Source: Rhodopseudomonas boonkerdii (GTDB lineage: Bacteria > Pseudomonadota > Alphaproteobacteria > Rhizobiales > Xanthobacteraceae). Taken from it: a stretch of 64,000 nt of DNA. This document shows, piece after piece, positions 40,237 to 49,461 of the stretch. The notes under the pieces are model-generated. The model worked only from the letters and a program-made list of their open reading frames with translations, ran no database searches and was not told the DNA's origin. Position 1 is the first letter of the stretch; each line of letters starts with the position of its first letter. Made by a program: the position numbers and the translations under genes. The stretch lies in the NCBI RefSeq assembly GCF_021184025.1, contig NZ_CP036537.1, forward strand, positions 1,364,001 through 1,428,000, in the 5' to 3' direction.

Positions 40237-41321
40237 TCCGCTGCAGTCCGACCAGGCGCGGCATTAGCCGCGCCGCCGGGTGCGAGCGTAGCCGCAGCTT
40301 CAGGCGCCGATGGCTTCACGCTGTGTTCGGCGATGAAATAGACCGGCCGCCCTTTCAGTTCGGACAGGATCTTGCCGATATACTCGCCGAGCACGCCGAT
40401 CATGATCAGCTGCACGCCGCCGATGGTCATCACGCCGACGATGATCGAGGGATAGCCGGGCACGGATTTGCCGTCGACCATCGTCTCCCACAGGATCGAG
40501 ATGCCGAACAGGAAGGCCGCGCCGGCAAACAGCACGCCGAACATGCTGGCGAGTCGCAGCGGCGCCACCGAGAACGAGGTGAGGCCTTCGATCGACAGGC
40601 CGATCAGTGCTTTCGGGTTGAACGACGACACGCCATGGGCGCGGGGCTGCGGCTCGTAATCGACGCGGAGCTGGCGGAAGCCGATCCAGGTGGCGAGGCC
40701 CTTGAAGAAGCGGTTGCGCTCGGGAAGCTGCCGGAGTGCTGCGGCGGCGCGCGGGGAGAGCAGGCGGAAGTCGCCGGCATCTTCCGGGATTTTCGTGCGC
40801 GCGCCCCAATTGATCAGCGCATAGAAACCGCGCACGGCCGTGCGGAGCAGGAAGCTTTCATTGTCGCGATGCGCCTTGGCCGTGAAAACCACGTCATAGC
40901 CATCGACGATCCAGTGATGCACCAGTTTCTCGACGAATGCCGGCGGGTGCTGGCCGTCGCCATCCATGAACAGCACGGCGCCTTTCTTGACGTGATCGAG
41001 ACCGGCCATCAGCGCGGCTTCCTTGCCGAAATTGCGCGATAGCGAGATTACCTGCACGTCGATGTCGTCGGGCGGCAGCGTCTGTGCGATCTTCAGCGTG
41101 TCGTCGCGGCTGCCGTCATCGACATAGACGACCTCGCAGGCAAGGCCGTAGCGCGCCTTCAATGTGCGGGCGAGGCTGACGAGCTTGTCGTGCAGCGCGG
41201 CGAGGCCGGGCGCTTCATTGTAGCAGGGCACGACCAGCGAGAGGCCCTGCGCAGCCGCAGTGCGCGCGTCGGTGGTGAGGTCGGAAACGTCACTGCCCAG
41301 CATCATCGAGAAGGAATCCAA
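40233..41321 (-). CDS. Polyprenyl-phosphate glycosyltransferase, family 2 (GtrB/ArnC/FlmF2-like)
   Basis: 362 residues. The GT-A fold begins LSLVVPCYNEAPGL, followed by VYVDDGSRDDT and FMDGDGQHPP (metal-binding DxD). SLSRNFGKEAALMAGLDH and ERNRFFKGLATWIGF are typical of ArnC/GtrB/DPM1-like enzymes. Two C-terminal hydrophobic helices (residues ~240-315) anchor it, as in GtrB. Such enzymes load a sugar onto undecaprenyl phosphate for transfer in the periplasm. It is co-translated with the downstream deacetylase. The first methionines (MDSFSMMLG) leave the start slightly uncertain. Confidence 0.92.
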   Translation of the reverse strand: MDSFSMMLGSDVSDLTTDARTAAAQGLSLVVPCYNEAPGLAALHDKLVSLARTLKARYGLACEVVYVDDGSRDDTLKIAQTLPPDDIDVQVISLSRNFGKEAALMAGLDHVKKGAVLFMDGDGQHPPAFVEKLVHHWIVDGYDVVFTAKAHRDNESFLLRTAVRGFYALINWGARTKIPEDAGDFRLLSPRAAAALRQLPERNRFFKGLATWIGFRQLRVDYEPQPRAHGVSSFNPKALIGLSIEGLTSFSVAPLRLASMFGVLFAGAAFLFGISILWETMVDGKSVPGYPSIIVGVMTIGGVQLIMIGVLGEYIGKILSELKGRPVYFIAEHSVKPSAPEAAATLAPGGAANAAPGRTAAE

Positions 41322-41366
41322 TTAATCGAGTAGGCCGCTATTTGGTTCGCCGCCGTCAACTCCACC

Positions 41367-41466
41367 TGTCATCCCCGCGAAAGCGGGGATCCAGTAAACA
41401 CTTACGGCAGTGATAAACCGCGTTTCCAGTGTTTACTGGATCGCCCGGTCAAGCCGGGCGATGACA
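41367..41466. repeat. Palindromic repeat (GTCATCCCCGCGAAAGCGGGGATCCAGTA family)
   Basis: TGTCAT and ATGACA ends. CCCCGC-GAAA-GCGGGG is a stable hairpin, CCAGTAAACACT is mirrored by AGTGTTTACTGG, and GCCCGGTCAAGCCGGGC follows. Same family as 30215-30342. It lies between hisG and the glycosyltransferase gene. Confidence 0.88.
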
Positions 41467-41519
41467 ATGGAATGTGTTGTTTCGCTTCACTCCACGCAAT
41501 GACGAGCGGCTGTTTCGTT

Positions 41520-42494
41520 CTACCGCAAGAACGCCTCGAGCTTCGCAAACAGCGGGTTCTCGCGGTCGAGCACGTAATCCAGCGAGGCAACCGAGACGGT
41601 GTCCGCGCCGTGGTCGCGCAGAAAACTGCCCAGCGCGTAGATCTGCGCCGGAGGGCAGTGCAGCGTCACCATGCCGGACGAGGTCGGGCCGCCGAACGGC
41701 GACACCACGCCGAAGCGGTTGTGTGCCTCGTCGAGCAGCGCCCGGTTGCAGCCGGCGAAGCGCGTGCGCACTTCCTTGTACTTGCTGGCGCGGGCGCGGG
41801 CGGCGATGTGATCGAGGATCACGCGTGCGGTTTCGCGCGCGGCCGGCGACCAGTCGGCATCGCGCGAGGCGACGAGGTTGGCCTGGCTGCGCAGCATTAC
41901 GCCGTTGTCGAGCACCTTGAGGCCGTTGGCAGCCAGCGTCGCACCGGTGGTGGTGATATCGACGATCAGCTCGGCGGTTCCGGTGGCCGGTGCGCCTTCG
42001 GTGGCGCCGGCGCTTTCGACGATGCGATAGTCCATCACGCCATGCGCGGCGAAATAGGCGCGCGTAAGGTTGATATATTTGGTCGCGACGCGCATGCGGC
42101 GATTGTGCTGGGCGCGAAACCCGGTGGCGACGTCGTCGAGATCGGCCATGGTGCGTACGTCGATCCACGCTTGCGGCACGGCAACGACTACATCGGCGCG
42201 GCCGAAACCGAGGCCTTCGATCAGCGCCACGCGCTTGTCGGCATCGACGATGTTCTCACGCAGCAGGTCTTCGCCGGTGATGCCGAGATGCACCGCGCCG
42301 CGTGCGAGGTTCGCTGCGATTTCGCTGGCGGAGAGATAGGCGATTTCGACATTGTCGAGGCCGGCGATGGTGCCGCGATAATCGCGCGCTCCGCCTGCTT
42401 TTGTCAGTGTCAGTCCGGCTCGGCTGAAGAAGGCTTCCGCATTTTCCTGCAGGCGTCCCTTGGACGGGACGGCGACGACGAAAGGTGATGTCAT
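41520..42494 (-). CDS. hisG: ATP phosphoribosyltransferase HisG
   Basis: 324 residues. First step of histidine synthesis: ATP plus PRPP gives phosphoribosyl-ATP. The start [14 protein letters not shown], the region [13 protein letters not shown] and [21 protein letters not shown] (PRPP loop) are typical. The protein is much longer than the ~200-230 residues of short HisG, with an extra C-terminal domain, yet hisZ, usually partnered with short HisG, lies directly upstream and overlaps by 4 bp. Coupled translation with hisZ suggests a complex. Confidence 0.95.
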   Translation of the reverse strand: MTSPFVVAVPSKGRLQENAEAFFSRAGLTLTKAGGARDYRGTIAGLDNVEIAYLSASEIAANLARGAVHLGITGEDLLRENIVDADKRVALIEGLGFGRADVVVAVPQAWIDVRTMADLDDVATGFRAQHNRRMRVATKYINLTRAYFAAHGVMDYRIVESAGATEGAPATGTAELIVDITTTGATLAANGLKVLDNGVMLRSQANLVASRDADWSPAARETARVILDHIAARARASKYKEVRTRFAGCNRALLDEAHNRFGVVSPFGGPTSSGMVTLHCPPAQIYALGSFLRDHGADTVSVASLDYVLDRENPLFAKLEAFLR

Positions 42495-43615
42495 GACGCG
42501 TCTCCCGCGCGCGAGGAGAACGCGTCGATCCAGATCGAGAAGCCGACGGCAGGAATGGGATTTTGTGCGCCGAGTTGCGACAGCAGCTTGTCATAGCGAC
42601 CGCCTGCGACCAGCGGCGGCTCGATGCCATTGCCGATGCCGTGCAGCTCGAATTCAAAGCCGGTGTAGTAGTCGAGCCCGCGGCCGAAGGCGGTGGCGAA
42701 CTGGATCCGGCCGGTGTCGATGCCACCGGCAGCCATGAAGCCGATACGCTGTTCGAATTCGTCGATCGCCGCCGTGAGATCGAGCTTCGCGTCCGCCGCC
42801 AGCTTGCGCAGCTCGGCCACCGCATCGTCGGGCGTGCCCGCGATGGCGAGGAAGCGCTTGATGTGCCCCAGCGCATCCTTCGGCAGCGCGCCGCCCTTGA
42901 GCGTCGATTGTTCGAGAAAGCGGTCGGCGATTGCCGCGACCGAACGGCCGCCGAGATTGGTTGCTCCGGCAATCGACATGAGATCGGTGACCAGCGCCAG
43001 CGCCGCCTTGCGGTCGGAACCGGCGAGGGCGGCGAGAACGCCTTCGTACTCGTTCCGCACCGGCGACTCGGCCAGGGTCAACCGGTCGAGGTCTTGAGCA
43101 AGGTTCGCCTGGCGGTTGAAATCTTTCACCAGGCGGCGTTTCCAGACCGGATAGAGGTCCAGCGCTTCGATCAGGGCGGCGAACAGGGCGACGTCGCCCG
43201 TCTTGATTTCGACACTGGGTTGCCCCAGTGCGGCCGCAGCATTCAATGCCAGGACCAGCATTTCGGCGTCCGCAGCGGCGCGATCGGGACGGCCGAAGGA
43301 CTCGATCCCGGCTTGCTGGAATTCGCTAGGTTTTCCATGGCGATAGCGGAAAACCGGGCCGAAATAACTGAACCCTGCCGGCTGCCCGGCCGCTGTCGAG
43401 GCGAGATAGTCCCGCGCCACCGGAATCGTCAGATCCGGCCGCAGGCACAGTTCTTCACCCGACAAATCCGTCGTCAGATACAGGCTTTTGCGGATATCCT
43501 CGCCGGAAAGGTCGAGAAACGGCTCCGCCGGCTGCAAAATCGCCGGCGACGCATGAACATAGCCCGCCTCGGCAAACGAGTGCAGCAGGGTGTCCGTCCA
43601 GGCGGGTTTGGTCAT
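42491..43615 (-). CDS. hisZ: ATP phosphoribosyltransferase regulatory subunit HisZ
   Basis: 374 residues from the ATG at 43615; the frame is open far upstream but that part overlaps rsmE and is not HisZ. The protein is a HisRS-like paralogue: [29 protein letters not shown] and [14 protein letters not shown] match class II synthetase motifs, without the anticodon-binding domain. HisZ confers activity and histidine feedback on HisG. Its stop overlaps the hisG start (ATGA). Confidence 0.93.
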   Translation of the reverse strand: MTKPAWTDTLLHSFAEAGYVHASPAILQPAEPFLDLSGEDIRKSLYLTTDLSGEELCLRPDLTIPVARDYLASTAAGQPAGFSYFGPVFRYRHGKPSEFQQAGIESFGRPDRAAADAEMLVLALNAAAALGQPSVEIKTGDVALFAALIEALDLYPVWKRRLVKDFNRQANLAQDLDRLTLAESPVRNEYEGVLAALAGSDRKAALALVTDLMSIAGATNLGGRSVAAIADRFLEQSTLKGGALPKDALGHIKRFLAIAGTPDDAVAELRKLAADAKLDLTAAIDEFEQRIGFMAAGGIDTGRIQFATAFGRGLDYYTGFEFELHGIGNGIEPPLVAGGRYDKLLSQLGAQNPIPAVGFSIWIDAFSSRAGDAS

Positions 43616-43716
43616 CTCGAAGTCCAGCGATTCCAATTGTGTAGCGTCTGGCGCAGCCCTTAGCACGCCGCTGGCGACGTTTCGACCATCTTTGGGAAAG
43701 TGGATTAATTGAAGTC

Positions 43717-44472
43717 CTACGGCTGGGTAGTCCAATCGCCCAGCACAGCCTGGGTCACCGCCAGTGCAGCCACCGCCGCGGTATCCGCCCGCATGATCCG
43801 TGGCCCCAGCGCCAGCCGCAGAATGTTTGGCTGCTTCAACAGAAGTGCCCGTTCTTCCTCGGCAAATCCGCCCTCGGGTCCGATCAGGATGTCGATTCCG
43901 CCAGCCGAAGCAGCGCGCGCGCCGGCCAGGGCGGCGATCGGATCGGCGACTTCTGCAGCTTCGTCGCAGAAAATCAGCAGCCGGTTGCTGTCGCGCTGAT
44001 CCAGGAACTTGCCGAAATTCAAGGGTTCGGCGACCTCCGCGATGCTGAGAATGCCGCATTGTTCAGCGGCTTCCACCACATTCGCGCGCATGCGCTCGGT
44101 ATTGACCCGGCTCGCCTGCGTATAGCGCGTGATCACCGGTTGCAGCTTAGCCGCGCCCATCTCGATGGCTTTCTGCACCATGTAGTCCAGGCGCGCATGT
44201 TTCAGCGGTGCGAAGGCGTAGGTAACGTCGCGCAGCCGGTCCTGCGCGCGCATCGGCTTGAGAACCAACAGCCTGTCGGCGCGTTTGCCAGCGGCGATGG
44301 CGGCCTGCCATTCGCCGTCGCGGCCGTTGAAGACCAGCACCGGATCGCCCGCATTCAGGCGCAGGACATTGCCGAGATAGTTGCTCTGGCTGCGGTCGAG
44401 GGCGATGGCCGCATCCGTCGCAAGGCTTGCGTCAACATAGAGGCGGGGGCTGCGGAAATCCGATTGCGGCAT
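43717..44472 (-). CDS. rsmE: 16S rRNA (uracil1498-N3)-methyltransferase RsmE
   Basis: 251 residues. It methylates U1498 of 16S rRNA. An N-terminal PUA-like domain (SNYLGNVLRLNAGDPVLVFNG) is followed by the SPOUT knot methyltransferase with KARLDYMVQKAIEMGA-like helix, ILIGPEGGFAEEE and LGPRIMRADTAAVAAL, which form the AdoMet knot. Length is normal. It stands about 100 bp upstream of hisZ on the same strand. Confidence 0.95.
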   Translation of the reverse strand: MPQSDFRSPRLYVDASLATDAAIALDRSQSNYLGNVLRLNAGDPVLVFNGRDGEWQAAIAAGKRADRLLVLKPMRAQDRLRDVTYAFAPLKHARLDYMVQKAIEMGAAKLQPVITRYTQASRVNTERMRANVVEAAEQCGILSIAEVAEPLNFGKFLDQRDSNRLLIFCDEAAEVADPIAALAGARAASAGGIDILIGPEGGFAEEERALLLKQPNILRLALGPRIMRADTAAVAALAVTQAVLGDWTTQP

Positions 44473-44672
44473 GGTTCATGTTCCATTCAAGGCCGATGCT
44501 TTACCGCAGTTGCGGCGAAATGCCATGCGCCGATCGCGGCACGGCGCCGCGCTGCTGCCCAAATCGGCCGTTTATTGGTGGGTTGTTAAGGCTTGGCAGG
44601 AATCGTAGAAGTGCCTGAATCAGGATGGCTTCTGCCCCGTTTTGGTGGGCGTGTGCTGCCGGAGGAAAATCT

Positions 44673-45392
44673 GTGATCATCCGCCGTTTCATTGCGCCAC
44701 TCGCTGTGGCCGCGTTCGCGATGCATATCGCTGGTGCTTATGCGCAGGGCGCGTTCCCGGCGCCGCTGCCGGGCCAGAGCGCCGCGCCTGCGAACGCATC
44801 GCCGTTTCCGCCCGTGAACGGTGCGCCTGCGCCTGCGCCTGCGGCTGCATCTCCATTCCCGCCCGTCGGCGGCGCACCGGCCGCGGCAGCGCCGAGCGCA
44901 TTTCCATCGGGCGGCGCCGCGCCGTTCGGTGGCGGCTTTGCGCCGCCGCCAGAGCAGCAGGCGGGTCCGCCCGGTGGTGACGATTGTATGAAGGGCTTCA
45001 TGCCGCTTCGTCAGGAAGCCGAGAAGCGTGGTGCCGCAATCAAGGCTGCGAGCGAGCGCCGTGCGCCACCCGACGAAGCATGTAAGCTCATCTCTGCCTT
45101 CTCGCAGAGCGAGATCAAGATGATCAACTATATCAAGGCCAACAAGACGAAGTGCGGCATTCCCGACAATGTCGCCTCGCAGATGCAGGCTGGTCACAAG
45201 AACACCGAAGGCATGCGCCAGAAGGTCTGCGCCGTTGCACGTGGAGGCGGTGGCGGTGGTGGCGGCCCGGTCGCTGCGCCGCGTCTCAGCGATGTGCTTG
45301 GCTCGTCGGCCTCGCTGCCCGACGCATCCACCGCGCGCAAGAGCGGCGGCACCACCTTCGATACGCTGAACGGCAACGTTCTCACCCGATGA
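44673..45392 (+). CDS. Secreted Pro/Ala/Gly-rich protein of unknown function
   Basis: 239 residues from a GTG at 44673 with a perfect GGAGGAAAA ribosome-binding site; the longer frame from 44625 is poorer. A signal peptide (VIIRRFIAPLAVAAFAMHI, cleaved after AYA) precedes ~85 residues of near-repeats FPPVNGAPAPA / FPPVGGAPAAA. The central ~90-residue part has four Cys (DDCMKGF, EACKLIS, TKCGIPD, KVCAVAR), conserved in spacing like a small disulfide-bonded helical domain. The tail is Gly-rich and Ser-rich. The stop overlaps the ubiA start (ATGA), so the two genes are coupled. I cannot assign a function. Confidence 0.75.
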   Translation: MIIRRFIAPLAVAAFAMHIAGAYAQGAFPAPLPGQSAAPANASPFPPVNGAPAPAPAAASPFPPVGGAPAAAAPSAFPSGGAAPFGGGFAPPPEQQAGPPGGDDCMKGFMPLRQEAEKRGAAIKAASERRAPPDEACKLISAFSQSEIKMINYIKANKTKCGIPDNVASQMQAGHKNTEGMRQKVCAVARGGGGGGGGPVAAPRLSDVLGSSASLPDASTARKSGGTTFDTLNGNVLTR

Positions 45393-46324
45393 GCGACGCG
45401 GCTGCTCGCGTTGCCGATGCGACCGCCAACAATTGGGTCGATCGCGTAGCCCCTCTGTGGTCGCGCCCCTATCTGAGGCTGTCGCGGTTCGACCGCCCCA
45501 TCGGCTCCTGGCTGCTGCTGATGCCATGCTGGTGGTCCGCGGCGCTCGCCTCCGGCGTTGCGGGGCGGCTCGATCAGCTGCTCCAGATGATCGTGCTGTT
45601 CTTCATCGGCGCTTTCGTCATGCGCGGCGCCGGCTGCACCTGGAACGACATCACCGATCGTGATCTCGATGCCAAGGTCGAGCGTACCCGCTCGCGGCCG
45701 ATCCCGGCGGGGCAGGTGACGGCGAAGAAGGCATTCGCCTGGCTCGTTCTGCAGGCGCTGATCGGCCTCGTCGTACTGCTCCAGTTCAACAGTTTTGCGA
45801 TTGCGACCGGCATCGCCTCGCTGGCGATCGTCGCAGCCTACCCCTTCATGAAGCGCATCACCTATTGGCCGCAGAGCGTGCTCGGCCTTGCGTTCTCATG
45901 GGGCGCGCTGATGGGCTTTGCCGTCGTCTTCGCCCGTATCGATGCGATGGCGCTGCTGCTCTATGCCGGCTCGATCTGCTGGGTGATCGCCTATGACACG
46001 ATCTACGCGCATCAGGACACAGAAGACGATGCGCTGATCGGCATCAAGTCGACGGCGTTGCTGTTTGGTGCACGCACCCAATCGGCATTGATCGTTTTTT
46101 ACGGTCTGGCTGTCGCATTGATCAGCGTTGCGCTGCGGCTCGGCGGCGCAGGCTGGCCGGCATGGATCGGTCTGATCGCTTTTGCTGCGCATCTCGCCTG
46201 GCAGATCACGCGCATCGACATCAAGGATTCCGCGCTGTGCCTGCGGCTGTTCAAGTCGAACAGGGATGCGGGACTGCTGTTGTTTGCGGGACTGCTGGTG
46301 GATGCGATGATGCGGGCTGCGTAG
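45389..46324 (+). CDS. ubiA: 4-hydroxybenzoate polyprenyltransferase UbiA
   Basis: 311 residues from the ATG at 45389. It attaches the polyprenyl tail to 4-hydroxybenzoate in ubiquinone synthesis, in the inner membrane. The first Asp-rich motif is NDITDRDLDAKVERTRSRP and the second is YDTIYAHQDTEDD. About eight to nine helices. The start overlaps the stop of the preceding secreted-protein gene. The adjoining repeat at 46321 begins with its stop codon. Confidence 0.95.
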   Translation: MSDAAARVADATANNWVDRVAPLWSRPYLRLSRFDRPIGSWLLLMPCWWSAALASGVAGRLDQLLQMIVLFFIGAFVMRGAGCTWNDITDRDLDAKVERTRSRPIPAGQVTAKKAFAWLVLQALIGLVVLLQFNSFAIATGIASLAIVAAYPFMKRITYWPQSVLGLAFSWGALMGFAVVFARIDAMALLLYAGSICWVIAYDTIYAHQDTEDDALIGIKSTALLFGARTQSALIVFYGLAVALISVALRLGGAGWPAWIGLIAFAAHLAWQITRIDIKDSALCLRLFKSNRDAGLLLFAGLLVDAMMRAA

Positions 46325-46407
46325 GGCGGATGAGCGAAGCGTAATCCGCCGACCGAGTGTGTAGGACAAAGAGCGGCGGATTACGGCTTCGCCTGATCCG
46401 CCCTACG
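46321..46407. repeat. GTAGGGCGGATGAGCGAAGC repeat, full copy
   Basis: GTAGGGCGGAT at 46321 and ATCCGCCCTAC at the other end are inverted, with GGCGGATTACGG inside mirroring GCGTAATCCGCC. It lies between convergent ubiA and the DUF6101 gene and even supplies the TAG stop of ubiA. Confidence 0.88.
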
Positions 46408-46412
46408 ATTCC

Positions 46413-46946
46413 TCAATTCCGCGCGATGATCTCGCGCTCGCCCTTGTAGCTGCCGGGCGCGTTGAGCAATGCGCCGACGCGGCGGCGCATCAGGAATTTC
46501 GGGCGACGTTCGCGAATAGCGTTACGACGACGGCGGCGCTGCGCCGGCTCGGCTGCTTTCTCTTCCGGCAATTGCGGAAGAGCGAAGATTTCGCTCCACA
46601 TCGGCCAGGCCATCTCGATCTCCTCCATGTCCGAGCTCACGAGCAGCGGGATCGACAATGACGGGTCGCGATGCTTCAGCACGAGCATCTTGCCGTCGTC
46701 GAGACCGCGCAGCGCGACACCCATGAAATCGCTGACGCGCACATTGATTGCCATGCGCATGCCGCGGACGGCACGGTGCAGGACGACGCGCTCGCGATGC
46801 AGTTCGACACGCCGAATGCTGCCGTCGGCGCGGGTATCATGCGCTTCGAAACGAAGCGGTAGTGAGTGGGGATCGAGCCGCACGGTGCTGCTCGATCCCA
46901 CGGTCGATGGTGAGGCCGAAGCCTCGGTTGCTGTTTGATGCCTCAC
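46413..46946 (-). CDS. DUF6101 family protein
   Basis: 177 residues starting at GTG 46946 with GGGGAG upstream. Core: TVRLDPHSLPLRFEAHD, then VELHRERVVLHRAVRGMRMAINV and FMGVALRGL. The C-terminal part is Arg-rich (QRRRRRNAIRERRPKFLMRRR) and ends GEREIIARN. I recognise it as a Nitrobacteraceae-restricted protein of unknown function. The basic tail could bind nucleic acid or membrane. Confidence 0.75.
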   Translation of the reverse strand: MRHQTATEASASPSTVGSSSTVRLDPHSLPLRFEAHDTRADGSIRRVELHRERVVLHRAVRGMRMAINVRVSDFMGVALRGLDDGKMLVLKHRDPSLSIPLLVSSDMEEIEMAWPMWSEIFALPQLPEEKAAEPAQRRRRRNAIRERRPKFLMRRRVGALLNAPGSYKGEREIIARN

Positions 46947-47220
46947 GGCTTTTTATCTCCCCGCCGGAATTATGCTCCCGGTCGATGGGAGGAGCTTGCC
47001 AGAGGGCGCGCCGAATTAGCTTAAAAAGGCTGGTTAAGAGAATGCGACCTGGATCGCATGCTTGACGAATGCCAAACCGGAATGCTTGACGAGTTCTTGC
47101 CGCGGGTTTGAAAATTCGATTGAACCCGTGTGGCAAATGCTTGAAATCCCTGCAAAACAGGCACATCTGTAGAGCTTGGCCGCAGCCGCCCCGACGGGTT
47201 CAAATCCAGGGATATTGTTC
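46947..47220. other. Gap between DUF6101 and pmbA genes
   Basis: 274 bp holding the divergent promoters. ATGCTTGACGAATGCC and ATGCTTGACGAGTTC form a short direct repeat (ATGCTTGACGA, about 47058 and 47081), which could be an operator or paired -35 boxes. A tRNA-like GGTTCAAATCC near 47195 was examined and dismissed. Confidence 0.4.
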
Positions 47221-48612
47221 GTGATCTCTTCACCAAACGCATCGTCCAGTCGATCCGACAATTCTGACCTGCTCGATCAATCCGCATTATCCAATCTGGC
47301 GCAACGCCTGGTCGAGGCAGCGAAGCGTGCAGGCGCCGATGCGGCCGATGCGGTCGCGGTGCGCGGTGTCTCGCATGGCGTCGAGGTGCGCGACGGCAAG
47401 GTCGAGGCTTCGGAGCGCTCCGAAGGCGACGACGTTGGGCTGCGCGTCTTTGTGGGGCAGCGTCAGGCCGTGATCTCCACCAATGACATGTCCGGCGATA
47501 ATGCTGCGCAACTTGCGGAGCGCGCGGTGGCAATGGCGCGCGTCGCGCCCGACGATAAATATGTCGGCCTTGCCGATCCCGATCTGCTGGCGAAGACATT
47601 TCCCGATCTCGACGTGCTCGATCCCGTCGTGCCGTCGGTCGGCGAGCTCGAGCGTCGGGCCATCGAGGCGGAAGAAGCAGCGCTGGCAGTGAAGGGTGTC
47701 ACCAAGTCCGGCGGCGCATCGGCCTCGACGGGTATCGGTGGCATGGTGCTGGTTACCTCGACCGGCTTCCATGGCTCCTATCTGCGTTCCAGCCATGGGG
47801 TGTCGATGACGGCGATCGTCGGCGACGGCACCAATATGGAACGTGACTACGATTTCTCCTCGGCACTGCATGCATCGGACCTCGCTTCGCCTGCCGCTGT
47901 CGGTAAGCTCGCGGGCGAGCGTACGGTTGCGCGTGCCAATCCGCGCAAGGTCGCGACTTGCAAGGTGCCGGTGGTCTATGATCCCCGCGTCTCGAATTCG
48001 CTGGTCGGTCATGTGATCGGTGCAGCGAATGGCGCGTCCGTGGCGCGCAAGACGACTTTCCTGAAGGACAGCCTCGGCCAGCAGTTATTCGGCAGCAAGA
48101 TCCGCATCGTCGACGACCCGTTGCGCGTGCGCGGCCTGCGCTCGCAGAGTTTCGATGCCGAAGGTGTCGCCACAGTGAGGCGTGCGATCATTGACGAGGG
48201 TGTGCTGACCACATGGCTGCTCGATTGCGCCACAGCGCGCGAACTCGGACTACAGACGACGGGCCACGCCCATCGTGGCGTCTCGTCCTCGCCGTCGCCG
48301 GGGGCCTATAATCTGCATATGGAGGCCGGCGAGGTCTCGCCCGAAGATCTGATTGCCGACATCAAGGAAGGCTTTTACGTCACCGATCTCATCGGCTCCG
48401 GCGTCAATGGCGTCACCGGAGACTATAGCCGCGGTGCCGGCGGCTTCTGGATCGAGAATGGCAAGCTGACTTACGCGGTCAGCGAGATCACTATAGCCGG
48501 CCATCTGTTCGAGATGTTCAAGTCGTTGACCCCGGCCAATGACCTTACGTTCAAATACGGGGTCAACGCGCCAACCGTGCGCGTCGAGGGACTGACGATT
48601 GCCGGACGCTGA
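47221..48612 (+). CDS. pmbA: TldD/PmbA family protein (metalloprotease subunit TldE)
   Basis: About 463 residues from GTG 47221, preceded by AGGGA; a TTG at 47176 is also in frame. Motifs: VEVRDGKVEASERSEGDDVGLRVFVG, then VPVVYDPRVSNSLVGHVIGAANG and VNGVTGDYSRGAGGFWIENG near the end, all typical of PmbA. PmbA/TldE pairs with TldD to form a protease that trims microcin B17 and the CcdA antitoxin; TldD carries the zinc site. It opens the run of envelope genes up to lpxK. Confidence 0.93.
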   Translation: MISSPNASSSRSDNSDLLDQSALSNLAQRLVEAAKRAGADAADAVAVRGVSHGVEVRDGKVEASERSEGDDVGLRVFVGQRQAVISTNDMSGDNAAQLAERAVAMARVAPDDKYVGLADPDLLAKTFPDLDVLDPVVPSVGELERRAIEAEEAALAVKGVTKSGGASASTGIGGMVLVTSTGFHGSYLRSSHGVSMTAIVGDGTNMERDYDFSSALHASDLASPAAVGKLAGERTVARANPRKVATCKVPVVYDPRVSNSLVGHVIGAANGASVARKTTFLKDSLGQQLFGSKIRIVDDPLRVRGLRSQSFDAEGVATVRRAIIDEGVLTTWLLDCATARELGLQTTGHAHRGVSSSPSPGAYNLHMEAGEVSPEDLIADIKEGFYVTDLIGSGVNGVTGDYSRGAGGFWIENGKLTYAVSEITIAGHLFEMFKSLTPANDLTFKYGVNAPTVRVEGLTIAGR

Positions 48613-49402
48613 TAAATCCGCACAATTGGCGCGCGATTTTGCGCTGATGGAGCAGACCGTTCGCGAGGCCGGCATGCTTGGTCTCACGATGTTCCGCACT
48701 GAATTGCGTAAATGGATCAAGGGCGAATCGTCGCCGGTCTCGGAAGCCGATATCGCGCTCAACGACCTGATCGAGAAGCGCCTGCGCGCCGCCACGCCGG
48801 ATTATGGCTGGCTGTCGGAGGAAAGCGCCGATGACGACACCCGCCTCGACAAGCGGCTGACCTGGATCATCGATCCCATCGACGGCACCCGCAGCTATCT
48901 CGCCGGCCGTGAGGACTGGTGCGTTTGTGTCGCACTGGTCGAGCGTCATCGGCCCATCATGGCTGCGGTGTATGCACCGTCCACAGATGAATTTTTTCTG
49001 GCGGCGCGCGGGCAAGGCGCCACCTGTAATGGCCGGCCCGTCCAGGCCTCGTCGGGTGTCGCGCTCGATTTCTCCCGCGTCGCCGGCCCCAAGCCTCTGG
49101 TGGAGCGCTTGACCCACCCGCGCCAGGACCTGGCGTTGCATCCGCGGATCGGATCGCTGGCGTTGCGGCTGTGCTGGATTGCCAATGGGCGGCTGGATGC
49201 GGCCTTTGCCGGCGGGCAGAGCCGGGATTGGGATCTGGCGGCTGCGGATTTGATCGTGCATGAAGCGAATGGTAGAATGAGCGAGCTTTCGGGCGATCTC
49301 ATCCAATACAATCGCCTGGACGTCACGCATGGGTTGCTGGTAGCAGCGGGGGCCGATCGTCATGCCCATATCGTTGAGCAGTTCCGGGCCAACCGGGCAT
49401 AA
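48599..49402 (+). CDS. Inositol monophosphatase family protein (CysQ-like)
   Basis: 267 residues starting at TTG 48599, eight bases after GAGGG and overlapping the end of pmbA; the next ATG (48647) would cut off the first helix. Metal-binding motifs are LSEESADD, WIIDPIDGTRSYLAG and WDLAAADLIVHEANG. Members dephosphorylate inositol phosphates or 3'-phosphoadenosine-5'-phosphate; which one applies here is not decidable. The position between pmbA and lipid A genes is conserved in Rhizobiales. Confidence 0.9.
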   Translation: MPDADKSAQLARDFALMEQTVREAGMLGLTMFRTELRKWIKGESSPVSEADIALNDLIEKRLRAATPDYGWLSEESADDDTRLDKRLTWIIDPIDGTRSYLAGREDWCVCVALVERHRPIMAAVYAPSTDEFFLAARGQGATCNGRPVQASSGVALDFSRVAGPKPLVERLTHPRQDLALHPRIGSLALRLCWIANGRLDAAFAGGQSRDWDLAAADLIVHEANGRMSELSGDLIQYNRLDVTHGLLVAAGADRHAHIVEQFRANRA

Positions 49403-49461
49403 CCAGCCGCACCTCCTTTTTCTGCAAAACTGATCGCAGCCGGCCGCTGCAGGAAGAACCT

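Noticed and set aside
47150..47220. Possible tRNA 3' end (GGTTCAAATCC) before pmbA
   Set aside because: The T-stem does not pair fully and no D or anticodon arm is found upstream.
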